A stretch of 22,310 nt of DNA, from positions 5,086-27,395 of IMG/VR virus record IMGVR_UViG_3300030385_000359. One strand, written 5' to 3'. The notes under the pieces were generated by a model. It was not told the origin of the DNA. It did no database searches and was given only the letters and a program-made list of their open reading frames with translations. A program made the translations under genes and the position numbers. Of this stretch, positions 1-5,517 are shown one piece after another. Within the stretch, counting starts at the first letter, position 1. Each line of letters begins with the position of its first letter. Source of the stretch: a virus.

Positions 1-227
1 TTGATGGAGTTAGTCATATAGACGTTGACGGTTTAGGATTATACAATTACGAAATCTATTCGGGATTAACTGGAGCGACAACTAAAGACGATTCGATTAT
101 CTCTCAACTGGTGTCAAATGGAATGGCATTAATACATGATGAAAACTGGGAGAACACTTATTATCAGAATGGAGAATCGGGAGTTACTGAATTGATTATA
201 CCAACAACAATCTCATACAATGGCTAA
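1..227 (+). CDS. Partial phage structural protein, C-terminal end
   Basis: An open frame enters from outside the window (first full codon at 3) and stops with TAA at 225-227, giving 74 residues. It contains GLYNYEIYSG and ends in TTISYNG. Small tail or virion proteins of Bacteroidetes phages often carry a similar GxYxYEIY motif and end in a short Y-N-G-like tail, so I infer a virion protein, though the fragment is too short to be sure. The stop overlaps the portal start by 8 bases, which suggests translational coupling and a shared late transcript. No start codon or N-terminus is visible. Confidence 0.6.
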   Translation, partial: DGVSHIDVDGLGLYNYEIYSGLTGATTKDDSIISQLVSNGMALIHDENWENTYYQNGESGVTELIIPTTISYNG

Positions 228-2193
228 GAAAGAATATACAACGATGTCTGCAATGGGAACGAGTTACAATCTTGTTGACTATACAGAAGTAGATAAGCAG
301 GGACAAGATTACATCCTTTATGGAAGTGATAATTTATTCCCTCAAAAGACAATTAACCTCTATCAAAATTCTGCTACTCATAATGCTTTAGTAAATTCAA
401 TATCAAGTTGGATTTATGGGAACGGTCTTGATGCAGAAAATAAAGAACAATATGCCGAAGAGTGGGCGAAGTTTCAATCTCTAATAACTAAAACGATTGG
501 AAAGAACGATGTTCAGTTAATGTGCATGGACTTGAAGCTTCATGGAGGGTTCTACATATCATTCACATATTCAATGGATAGAGAGTCTATTGCTGAACTG
601 AACGTGATTCCATTTGAAACAATGCGCTCGGGGAAGCCGAACGAGGAGGGAGATATAGAACATTTCTACTATTCTACAAACTGGGAAAAAGGTAGATTGG
701 CGAAAGTAACTACAATCAAATCATTCAGCCCTCAAAATAAGGAGATTTATCCTACTCAAGTTCTTTTTGTAAAGATGAATTCGGCAGGTTCTTATTTCTA
801 TCCAAAGCCCGATTATATCGGAGCATGGAATTATATTGAATTAGACAAAAACGTATCTCAGTTCCATTTATCACAGATAGAAAATGGTCTTGCTCCCAGT
901 TATATTTTTAACTTCAAAAATGGTGTACCTCCAAAAGAAAAGAGGGACGAGATTAAGAGGGATTTAGAGAGCGAATTAACTGGTTCACAAAATGCAGGAA
1001 AGTTTCTTTGTACGTTTTCAAACAGCGATAGTTCTGCTCCCGAAATAATTCCGATTCAATTAACTGATGCTCACAATCAGTATCAATTTCTTAGTGAGGA
1101 AATTACTAAGAAGGTTATGATTTCTCATCGTGTCATATCTCCTCGTTTGTTTGGAGTAATGGACGGAGGTGGTCTTGGAAACAATGCTGACGAATTAAAA
1201 ACAGCTTCTGAATTATTTGAGCAAGTATCTATCTCGGGATTTCGGGATTTAATTATTGATGCTCTACAATTAATTCTTCTTGAAGACAAAGCAGGATTGA
1301 AACTGAAATTCAAATCGTTCGACTTGTTTACCGAAGCAGAAGAGATAGGAGTTGATGCAGTTGAATCGGTTGATATTGTTTCAGACGAACCAGTTGTTGA
1401 GGATGTAGAAACAGAACAAGTTGATGCAAGTTATAACGGAGCGCAAATTAGTTCAGCGATTGATATAATTGCTAAAGTTCAAGAAGGTGTTTTATCACAA
1501 GCGCAAGCAGTTGTCTTTCTAATTCAATTCTTGCAGTTACCAGAGGAAATAGCAAGAGGATTCTTTACAGATGGCATTGAACAAGTGCTATCTAAAATCA
1601 CAGAGAATAAAGTATTAGACTTTGAAAAGAAACTTGCTTCGTATGGTGCTATAAACGATGATGAAGAATGGCAGTTGTATTCAGACGAGTGGGCAGATAC
1701 AAGCATAGAGAATTTCCATCAAGTAGCATTGAATAAATTGCCGACTGGTTCGATGGCAGATGCAGATGCTCGGTCTAAATATGGAGATGTCGGGATGTTC
1801 AAGGTTCGTTATTACTACAAGCATACAGCAGGGAAGACAGCAGAGGACAGTTCTCGTGAGTTCTGTAAGATTATGATGCAACTTTCTAATCGTGGAGTAG
1901 AGTGGCGATTTGAGGATATTTACAAAATGAGTTCAGAGGGAGTGAACGGTGCTTTAGCATCTAAAGGAAATTCAAAATATGATTTGTTCCTTTACAAAGG
2001 AGGTGCTAATTGCTATCATGGATGGATGCGAAGAATCTACATGAGGAAACGTGATGCCAAAGGTCGTATATTACCGAACGATGGAATGAAAAACGAAAAA
2101 AGAGTAGGGAACAATCCATACGTGAAACAGAAAGGAAAGGAAGCTATCGCTCCAATAACAACACCAAACAAAGGATTCGTAAATCCAAGATAA
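220..2193 (+). CDS. Phage portal protein with C-terminal extension
   Basis: This 657-residue protein looks like the portal, the dodecameric ring at the capsid vertex through which DNA is packaged and the tail attaches. Residues about 1-390 have portal-like features: an N-terminal YxLYGSDNLFP segment, a region around NSISSWIYGNGL, and a helix-rich part with ISPRLFGVMDGGGLGNNADEL followed by an acidic loop (about 380-410). Residues about 470-657 form an extra domain with YYYKHTAGKTAEDSSREFC, WRFEDIYKMS and GGANCYHGWMRR (Cys598, His600). This extension recurs in portals of Bacteroidetes phages; its role is unknown to me, perhaps head maturation. ATG at 220 is the first start and overlaps the upstream gene by 8 bases. 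Portal identity is a family-level call from sequence style, not from a search. Confidence 0.8.
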   Translation: MAKKEYTTMSAMGTSYNLVDYTEVDKQGQDYILYGSDNLFPQKTINLYQNSATHNALVNSISSWIYGNGLDAENKEQYAEEWAKFQSLITKTIGKNDVQLMCMDLKLHGGFYISFTYSMDRESIAELNVIPFETMRSGKPNEEGDIEHFYYSTNWEKGRLAKVTTIKSFSPQNKEIYPTQVLFVKMNSAGSYFYPKPDYIGAWNYIELDKNVSQFHLSQIENGLAPSYIFNFKNGVPPKEKRDEIKRDLESELTGSQNAGKFLCTFSNSDSSAPEIIPIQLTDAHNQYQFLSEEITKKVMISHRVISPRLFGVMDGGGLGNNADELKTASELFEQVSISGFRDLIIDALQLILLEDKAGLKLKFKSFDLFTEAEEIGVDAVESVDIVSDEPVVEDVETEQVDASYNGAQISSAIDIIAKVQEGVLSQAQAVVFLIQFLQLPEEIARGFFTDGIEQVLSKITENKVLDFEKKLASYGAINDDEEWQLYSDEWADTSIENFHQVALNKLPTGSMADADARSKYGDVGMFKVRYYYKHTAGKTAEDSSREFCKIMMQLSNRGVEWRFEDIYKMSSEGVNGALASKGNSKYDLFLYKGGANCYHGWMRRIYMRKRDAKGRILPNDGMKNEKRVGNNPYVKQKGKEAIAPITTPNKGFVNPR

Positions 2194-2196
2194 GAA

Positions 2197-2466
2197 ATGG
2201 CAATAACAGAACAAGAAAGAAAGGCAATAAAATACTCTCGCAAGGGAGGAATTGCAGATGCAGTACAGACAAGTGATGTAGCAAATTTATCCGTCCAAGG
2301 TGCTAAGATTTATGTCGGAAGTGGTGGGCATTTAAAAGTCAAGATTCATGGAGGAAGCATTGTACTCTTTAAAAACATTCCATCGGGAACATATTTAGAA
2401 TGGCTTGAGGTGGATAAAGTATATAGAACTGGAACAACTGCAAGAGATATTGTAGCTGTTTACTAA
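2197..2466 (+). CDS. Spike-base-like small virion protein
   Basis: An 89-residue protein starting three bases after the portal stop. The second half (GAKIYVGSGGHLKVKIHGG, VLFKNIPSGTYLEWLEVDKV, TGTTARDIVAVY) closely follows the pattern of the RCAP_Rcc01079-type spike base family: a glycine-rich start, F-K-N-I-P-S-G-x-Y/F, a V-x-x-V/I turn, then TGTTAxDIxAxY. Such proteins are small beta-rich virion components, thought to lie at the base of spikes or fibres or to decorate the head. Its position between portal and connector supports a structural role. The exact site in the particle cannot be read from sequence. Confidence 0.6.
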   Translation: MAITEQERKAIKYSRKGGIADAVQTSDVANLSVQGAKIYVGSGGHLKVKIHGGSIVLFKNIPSGTYLEWLEVDKVYRTGTTARDIVAVY

Positions 2467-2477
2467 ACATTTAAGAC

Positions 2478-3041
2478 ATGGGATTAACAGCACAAATCAT
2501 ATTCATAGACGAAGCATATATCAAGGCTTATTCTCACATTGACGGAAGCGTTGATTCTAAAGATATGCTCCCGAGTATTATTCAAGCACAAGATAGTCAG
2601 ATTCAGCCGATTCTTGGAACAGACTTATACAATGACTTGAAGAATAGAATTAAGACCGATACTTTGTTGACTACTCACGAAACGCTCTTAAATGATTACG
2701 TTCGGATGGCGACTTTGAAATGGTTCTTAGTTCATTTTTATCCCTATCTTCAAGGGAAGATTTTAAACGGAACAATCGGGACAAGAAATGTAGATTCGAT
2801 TACTACCTTTTCACAACAAGAAGTTGAAAGACTTGTATCAATAGAAAGGACGAATGCACAATTCTATACTGAAAGATTGATTGCATATTTACGAGAAAAT
2901 GCCAGTCTTTTATTTCCCGAATACTCTTCCAATAGTGGAGCAGATATGATTCCCGAAACGTCTACCTATTATGATAGTGGATTAACAATCTCGGGAAACA
3001 AGAAAGGAAACCTCAAAAACTGGAATTGCAATGGCAGGTAA
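2478..3041 (+). CDS. Head-tail connector protein (DUF6712-like)
   Basis: A 187-residue, largely helical protein. The N-terminus (FIDEAYIKAYSHIDGSVDSKDMLPSI, IQPILGTDLYNDL) and middle (LLNDYVRMATLKWFLVHFYPYL, then TIGTRNVDSITT) match the shape of the DUF6712 family found just after portals in Bacteroidetes phages and treated as head-tail adaptors, analogous to HK97 gp6. The adaptor ring sits under the portal. Start ATG at 2478 follows the previous gene by 11 bases. The last 11 bases overlap the next tiny gene. Confidence 0.65.
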   Translation: MGLTAQIIFIDEAYIKAYSHIDGSVDSKDMLPSIIQAQDSQIQPILGTDLYNDLKNRIKTDTLLTTHETLLNDYVRMATLKWFLVHFYPYLQGKILNGTIGTRNVDSITTFSQQEVERLVSIERTNAQFYTERLIAYLRENASLLFPEYSSNSGADMIPETSTYYDSGLTISGNKKGNLKNWNCNGR

Positions 3042-3132
3042 GAAGAAAGGCAGTTTGTCTAACGAACAGCAAAAGAAGTTGAATGAAAGGCTTCTTAAAC
3101 TTTATCTAAAAAAGAAATGCAAAGCAAATTAG
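3031..3132 (+). CDS. Tiny lysine-rich protein, 33 residues
   Basis: ATG at 3031 opens a 33-residue frame (MAGKKKGSLSNEQQKKLNER onward, ending LKKKCKAN) that overlaps the connector gene by 11 bases and the next gene by 16. It is strongly basic (about a dozen Lys or Arg) with a central helical stretch. The family is not recognised. The chain of short overlaps on both sides, typical of this genome, is the main support for it being translated. Confidence 0.4.
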   Translation: MAGKKKGSLSNEQQKKLNERLLKLYLKKKCKAN

Positions 3133-3269
3133 ACTTCATATCATTTAATGCAATAAACGGAATGGCATTATCATTTACAATCGCTAACGTAGAAACAGTA
3201 TTGACTCTTCTCGTATTACTCACAGCACTTTTATATAACATCAAGAAGCTAACAAATAATGATAATTAG
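3117..3269 (+). CDS. Small single-span membrane protein, possible holin
   Basis: A 50-residue protein with one clear membrane segment (about residues 24-41, VETVLTLLVLLTALLYNI) followed by a basic and polar tail (KKLTNNDN). It lies directly upstream of, and overlaps by 11 bases, the M15 peptidase gene. A short membrane protein next to a peptidoglycan hydrolase is classic for a holin or other lysis membrane factor, so I infer that role. Two further small membrane proteins sit nearby, so which one forms the hole is open. Confidence 0.5.
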   Translation: MQSKLDFISFNAINGMALSFTIANVETVLTLLVLLTALLYNIKKLTNNDN

Positions 3270-3615
3270 ATATTTCAAAGAGTCTGAGTTTGTTTGCGAT
3301 GGTCAAAACTGTTTTGCTAAAATGGACATGGCATTGCTTGAGTCATTAGACTTAGCAAGGGAGGTCGCTGATACTCCTTTTATTATAACATCAAGTTGGA
3401 GGTCAGAAGAAAAAAATAAGGCTATTGGAGGGAAGCCAAATTCTGCTCATTTAAAAGGAAAAGCAGTAGACATCTCTTGTAAGAATTCTGCTAAAAGGAT
3501 GCACATTGTTGATGCTTTACTTTATGCAGGTTTCAGTAGAATAGGAATAGCAAAAGATTTTATTCATGCAGACGTAGACAAATCACTACCTCAAGACGTG
3601 ATGTGGATATATTAA
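3259..3615 (+). CDS. M15-family peptidase, probable endolysin
   Basis: A 118-residue protein of the VanY / peptidase M15 type, a zinc peptidase cleaving peptide cross-links in peptidoglycan. The zinc-site motifs are intact: SAHLKGKAVDI (His64, Asp71) and the C-terminal FIHADVD (His103). The TSSWRS segment at 44-49 also matches the family. Length is normal for compact phage endolysins or tail-associated M15 domains. There is no signal peptide, so a holin would be needed for export. Neighbouring small membrane proteins fit a lysis cassette. ATG at 3259 overlaps the upstream gene by 11 bases. Confidence 0.85.
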   Translation: MIIRYFKESEFVCDGQNCFAKMDMALLESLDLAREVADTPFIITSSWRSEEKNKAIGGKPNSAHLKGKAVDISCKNSAKRMHIVDALLYAGFSRIGIAKDFIHADVDKSLPQDVMWIY

Positions 3616-3630
3616 CATAAAAACAAAAAC

Positions 3631-3789
3631 ATGATTGAATTTATTTTAAACAACTGGGGAGAGTTACTTATCGGATTAATGGCACTTGCAAAAGTGATTG
3701 TAAACTTAACACCGACAGAAACTGACAATGAAGTCTTCTCTAAATTAGATGGCATTATCAACTTTCTAATAAAGGACAAACTTAAATGA
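3631..3789 (+). CDS. Small membrane protein, possible lysis factor
   Basis: ATG at 3631 opens a 52-residue protein with one membrane segment (about residues 9-28, WGELLIGLMALAKVIVNL) followed by TPTETDNEVFSKLDGIINFL and a basic end. The N-W-G-E start and the LTPTETDN turn recur in small phage proteins near lysins. The preceding leader is AACATAAAAACA and similar A-rich sequence, like other gene starts here. I infer a holin-like or spanin-helper role. Its stop overlaps the next ATG (ATGA). Confidence 0.5.
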   Translation: MIEFILNNWGELLIGLMALAKVIVNLTPTETDNEVFSKLDGIINFLIKDKLK

Positions 3790-3929
3790 TAGAAGAGAAG
3801 CCCTTAGAAGAAGCATCGAAAGATATAGCGAGAAACACATGGGGAAACTGGTTGGAAGATTTAGAAGATAAAGAACAACCGACTTGCAACATTGATAATT
3901 CAGAAGACTGTGAAAATTGTGGGAGTTAA
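3786..3929 (+). CDS. Small acidic protein with C-terminal cysteines
   Basis: A 47-residue protein coupled to the gene before it by an ATGA overlap. It is acidic (many Glu and Asp), contains two Trp in NTWGNWLEDLED, and ends with three cysteines (CNIDNSEDCENCGS). No membrane segment or lipobox. Family not recognised. It lies between membrane-protein genes of the lysis-like cassette and overlaps the next one by 20 bases. Confidence 0.4.
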   Translation: MIEEKPLEEASKDIARNTWGNWLEDLEDKEQPTCNIDNSEDCENCGS

Positions 3930-4137
3930 TGCGATTGCGAAAGCAATAGGAAAAGTGAGTGAAGTCTTTAAGGAGGGACAAAGGCAAAAGAAATGGAGTG
4001 CGAAGCGTTCAGTTAGTGGTGTTCTTGTTACTGCTTCGGTTACTGATATGGCAAGCAATGGACTAACTTGGATGAATGTTTCATTATCATTGATAGCTGT
4101 TCTCCCTTTGTGTTTTAGTGTATTCCAAAGAAATTAG
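3910..4137 (+). CDS. Small membrane protein, holin-like
   Basis: Frame of about 75 residues starting with GTG at 3910 (a TTG at 3892 would add six residues; no ATG is available near the start). It has a basic soluble N-terminus (KEGQRQKKWSAKRS) and two hydrophobic stretches: SGVLVTASVTDMA, weak, and MNVSLSLIAVLPLCFSVF, strong, near the C-terminus. It is the third small membrane protein beside the M15 peptidase, so a holin or antiholin role is plausible. An AGAAG stretch four bases upstream favours the GTG. It is the last gene before the non-coding region at 4138. Confidence 0.45.
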   Translation: MKIVGVNAIAKAIGKVSEVFKEGQRQKKWSAKRSVSGVLVTASVTDMASNGLTWMNVSLSLIAVLPLCFSVFQRN

Positions 4138-4179
4138 ATAAAGAATTACAAGGTGTCAAAACGATGCCTTTTCTTTTGC

Positions 4180-4210
4180 TTGTGTATATAAAATATTTTT
4201 ACTATATTTG
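4180..4210 (+). promoter_or_regulatory. Bacteroidetes sigma-A-type promoter
   Basis: TTG at 4180-4182 is followed after 20 bases by TATATTTG at 4203-4210, an exact match to the TAnnTTTG -7 element of Bacteroidetes vegetative promoters, with the TTG -33 element at the expected distance. The spacer is A/T-rich. It lies at the head of the early-type gene block in the only large gap of the window and points along the + strand, so it probably drives 4256 or 4533 onward. Confidence 0.7.
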
Positions 4211-4212
4211 GA

Positions 4213-4230
4213 TATACCGAATAAGGTATG
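4213..4230 (+). promoter_or_regulatory. Inverted repeat at predicted transcription start
   Basis: TATACC at 4213-4218 and GGTATG at 4225-4230 form a near-perfect inverted repeat (five Watson-Crick pairs plus one T-G) around a six-base centre. It sits 3-20 bases after the -7 element. It could be a repressor operator or a hairpin protecting the RNA 5' end. Both are inference. Confidence 0.4.
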
Positions 4231-4255
4231 ACAGTTCTTTGACATATTGAAATGA

Positions 4256-4486
4256 GTGATTCGCAAGAAGTTACAGACGGCTATTTACGATTCAAAATCC
4301 CAAATGCAACAGCAGGAGGTTCAAGCAACAAATAGGTACTTGAATAAGGATAATGAGTCTATTGGAATACAAGCACAGATGCTAAGTGCTTTAATCGTTA
4401 GGACGTTTCACTCTTTCAAATTGTCGCCACAATGGGCGAGTACAAAATACATGAGTTATACTGATGATTACAGAAGTATGAAATGA
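4256..4486 (+). CDS. Doubtful small protein
   Basis: A 76-codon open frame with GTG at 4256; an in-frame ATG at 4304 would give 60 residues. The product (YLNKDNESIGIQAQMLSALI and so on) has no motif I recognise. A competing 27-codon frame with ATG at 4252 (MSDSQEVTDGYLRFKIPNAT onward) overlaps it. The stop codon lies in the first bases of the hairpin at 4484. I keep it only because the frame is open over most of the control region and lies just after a good promoter; the stretch may instead be untranslated leader RNA. Confidence 0.25.
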   Translation: MIRKKLQTAIYDSKSQMQQQEVQATNRYLNKDNESIGIQAQMLSALIVRTFHSFKLSPQWASTKYMSYTDDYRSMK

Positions 4487-4505
4487 CAAGGCGAAAGCTT
4501 TGTCA
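4484..4505 (+). ncRNA. RNA hairpin with GAAA tetraloop
   Basis: TGACAA (4484-4489) pairs with TTGTCA (4500-4505); inside, GGC and GCT close the stem around GAAA at 4493-4496, a GNRA tetraloop. This gives nine base pairs including one G-U. It is followed by TATATAAC, not a T tract, so it is a weak terminator candidate and may rather be an RNA-stability or processing element upstream of the gene at 4533. Confidence 0.5.
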
Positions 4506-4532
4506 TATATAACTAACTATAAAGACAAGATT

Positions 4533-4763
4533 ATGACAAATTTTAACTACACACAATTAGTAAAAGAAACAGAATTAAGAACAATCAATTTTTTAACTAA
4601 ATTAATACCTATTAAAATGAATGATGAGAACCCTTACAATGGCGTTAAGCATTCAGATAAAGATGTCGATGTAATTTTAGAAAATCTAAATTACTTTAAC
4701 ACTTGGACATCAAAGCAAATGATGGAATGTTTAAATTACTTTAAAAATAAAATAGGAGCATAA
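4533..4763 (+). CDS. Small early-type protein of unknown function
   Basis: A 76-residue protein. I chose ATG 4533 over the upstream TTG at 4500 because the latter lies in the GNRA hairpin, and because ATG 4533 is preceded by ACAAGATT, the same start context as the genes at 5098 and 6067. The sequence (NFNYTQLVKETELRTINFLT, then two N-Y-F repeats ending MMECLNYFKNKIGA) is mixed-charge and helical. Family not recognised. The stop codon falls in the loop of the GGAGCA/TGCTCC hairpin. Confidence 0.6.
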   Translation: MTNFNYTQLVKETELRTINFLTKLIPIKMNDENPYNGVKHSDKDVDVILENLNYFNTWTSKQMMECLNYFKNKIGA

Positions 4764-4772
4764 TGCTCCTTT
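4755..4772 (+). terminator. Weak hairpin terminator or attenuator
   Basis: GGAGCA (4755-4760), TAA loop, TGCTCC (4764-4769), then TTT. A six-pair GC-rich stem with a short T run is terminator-like, but the T tract is only three to four bases, so read-through is expected. The stop codon of the preceding gene is the loop, so translation reaching the stop would melt the hairpin. Confidence 0.4.
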
Positions 4773-4791
4773 AACCCTAAAGAATGAGATT

Positions 4792-5016
4792 ATGAAACCA
4801 GTAAATAAATTTTCAAAGCAACAATTAAGTGACCAAATGTTCCACATGGGAACAGCACTTTTAGAATGTGTAATTCAGTTAGATTTAAGGACTGATGATT
4901 TGAAAGTGTTTAAGTCAAAAAAAATAGGAGTGTACTATCTTGTAGGGAACGAAGCAAATGATAAAGGCTTACCAACTACTATCTATTTCAAAAAGGACTT
5001 TAACGAATTAAACTAA
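4792..5016 (+). CDS. Small early-type protein of unknown function
   Basis: A 74-residue protein starting at ATG 4792 after the shared GAGATT start context. The N-terminal part is helical (FSKQQLSDQMFHMGTALLEC); the second half looks like a small beta sheet (KKIGVYYLVGNEANDKGLPT, TIYFKKDF). Family not recognised. Its stop codon (5014-5016) is immediately followed by the first strand of the hammerhead ribozyme at 5017, so translation ends just before the ribozyme. Confidence 0.6.
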   Translation: MKPVNKFSKQQLSDQMFHMGTALLECVIQLDLRTDDLKVFKSKKIGVYYLVGNEANDKGLPTTIYFKKDFNELN

Positions 5017-5075
5017 AATACACTGACGAGTTCTAAAGGGAACGAAACACCAGAATCAAAACTGGTGTCTGTATT
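5017..5075 (+). ncRNA. Type I hammerhead self-cleaving ribozyme
   Basis: All three helices and the catalytic core are present. Stem I: AATACA (5017-5022) with TGTATT (5070-5075). Core: CTGACGA (5023-5029), matching CUGANGA. Stem II: GTTCT (5030-5034) with GGAAC (5039-5043), conserved G-C closing pair, loop AAAG. Core: GAA (5044-5046). Stem III: ACACCAG (5047-5053) with CTGGTGT (5062-5068), eight-base loop. Cleavage nucleotide: C5069 in a GTC triplet. The open ends are in stem I, so it is type I. It fills the gap between the stop of the 74-residue gene and the next start. Self-cleavage after C5069 would leave a 28-base 5' leader with a 5'-hydroxyl on the downstream mRNA and a 2',3'-cyclic phosphate on the upstream one. 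I did not fold it by computer; loop-loop contacts needed for fast cleavage cannot be judged. Confidence 0.9.
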
Positions 5076-5086
5076 AACTAAAAACA
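5074..5086 (+). repeat. Leader repeat TTAACTAAAAACA, copy 1
   Basis: This 13-base sequence lies 11 bases before the ATG at 5098. It occurs again exactly at 5496-5508, nine bases before the ATG at 5518, and as AACTAAAAACA at 7640-7650, six bases before ATG 7657. A looser form precedes 4533 and 3631. The first two bases are also the end of ribozyme stem I. Confidence 0.6.
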
Positions 5087-5097
5087 ATATTAAGATT

Positions 5098-5487
5098 ATG
5101 ATTACACAAGAAGAAAAAAATGAACGAGCAATGGGCGTTGCAAACTTTGCAATGAAAATGCTAACAGATAAAACTGAGGAGCTTAATAAGATGTCCGATA
5201 GATTGCAAGGAGTAGAGAGAACGACAGAGGGCTATTTAGCAGAGATGAAGCTTTGGAAGTGCTTGGCATTAACTGGAAAGATATATGTTAAGACATACGC
5301 TCAAGATTGTGATGGAGTTTGCAACTATTCAAATTCTGTATTTACAAGCATGGATGATTACAATGAGGCATATGATTCGTGGTGTGATAGCATTGAAGGG
5401 AGATGTTCTTGGGAGGTTGTTCCTAAGAGTGAACTTCACGATGAAGAAGATTGTGGAACATTCGGTCATGGATGGGATATAGTATAA
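5098..5487 (+). CDS. Early-type protein downstream of the ribozyme
   Basis: A 129-residue protein. ATG 5098 is chosen over GTG 5065, which lies inside ribozyme stem III; ATG 5098 has the shared TAAGATT context. The N-terminal part is a likely helix or coiled coil (EEKNERAMGVANFAMKMLTD, ELNKMSDRLQGVERTTEGYL); the C-terminal part is acidic, aromatic and cysteine-bearing (QDCDGVCNYSNSVF, YDSWCDSIEGRCSWEVVPKS, EEDCGTFGHGWDIV). Family not recognised. Because the hammerhead cleaves 28 bases before its start, this is the gene whose mRNA would begin at the processed end. Confidence 0.65.
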   Translation: MITQEEKNERAMGVANFAMKMLTDKTEELNKMSDRLQGVERTTEGYLAEMKLWKCLALTGKIYVKTYAQDCDGVCNYSNSVFTSMDDYNEAYDSWCDSIEGRCSWEVVPKSELHDEEDCGTFGHGWDIV

Positions 5488-5495
5488 GCAGATAA

Positions 5496-5508
5496 TTAAC
5501 TAAAAACA
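5496..5508 (+). repeat. Leader repeat TTAACTAAAAACA, copy 2
   Basis: Exact second copy of the 13-base leader found at 5074-5086, here nine bases before the ATG at 5518. It has no Shine-Dalgarno match. A-rich leaders are the usual translation signal in Bacteroidetes, so this is probably a shared initiation enhancer or a recombination scar between early-gene cassettes. Confidence 0.6.
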
Positions 5509-5517
5509 GAAAACGAA

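Larger units (their letters stand above)
4138..4532 (+). other. Mostly non-coding control region
   Basis: About 395 bases separate the lysis-like cassette from the early-type genes. The region holds a Bacteroidetes-type promoter (4180-4210), an inverted repeat at the expected transcript start (4213-4230), one doubtful reading frame (4256-4486, GTG start) with a 27-codon ATG frame inside it (4252-4335), and a GNRA-loop hairpin (4484-4505). The part from 4231 to 4480 could equally be a structured or regulatory RNA leader. I see no tRNA and no intrinsic terminator with a T tract for the upstream cassette. Confidence 0.6.

Noticed and set aside
1125-1881. Three minus-strand frames of 60-66 codons inside the portal gene
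   Set aside because: They are antisense to a well-supported gene, have low-complexity hydrophobic or Ser-rich products, and no leader or promoter.
5047-5068. ACACCAG/CTGGTGT hairpin read as a simple terminator
   Set aside because: No T tract follows, and the flanking CTGACGA and GAA segments plus stem I show it to be stem III of a hammerhead ribozyme.
5065-5097. GTG start at 5065 for the gene after the ribozyme
   Set aside because: This GTG lies in ribozyme stem III, so it would be cut off by self-cleavage. ATG 5098 has the shared AAGATT context.
5285-5482. Overlapping + strand frame of 65 codons
   Set aside because: It lies inside the 129-residue gene in another frame, has no leader, and its product is a Met-rich shadow.
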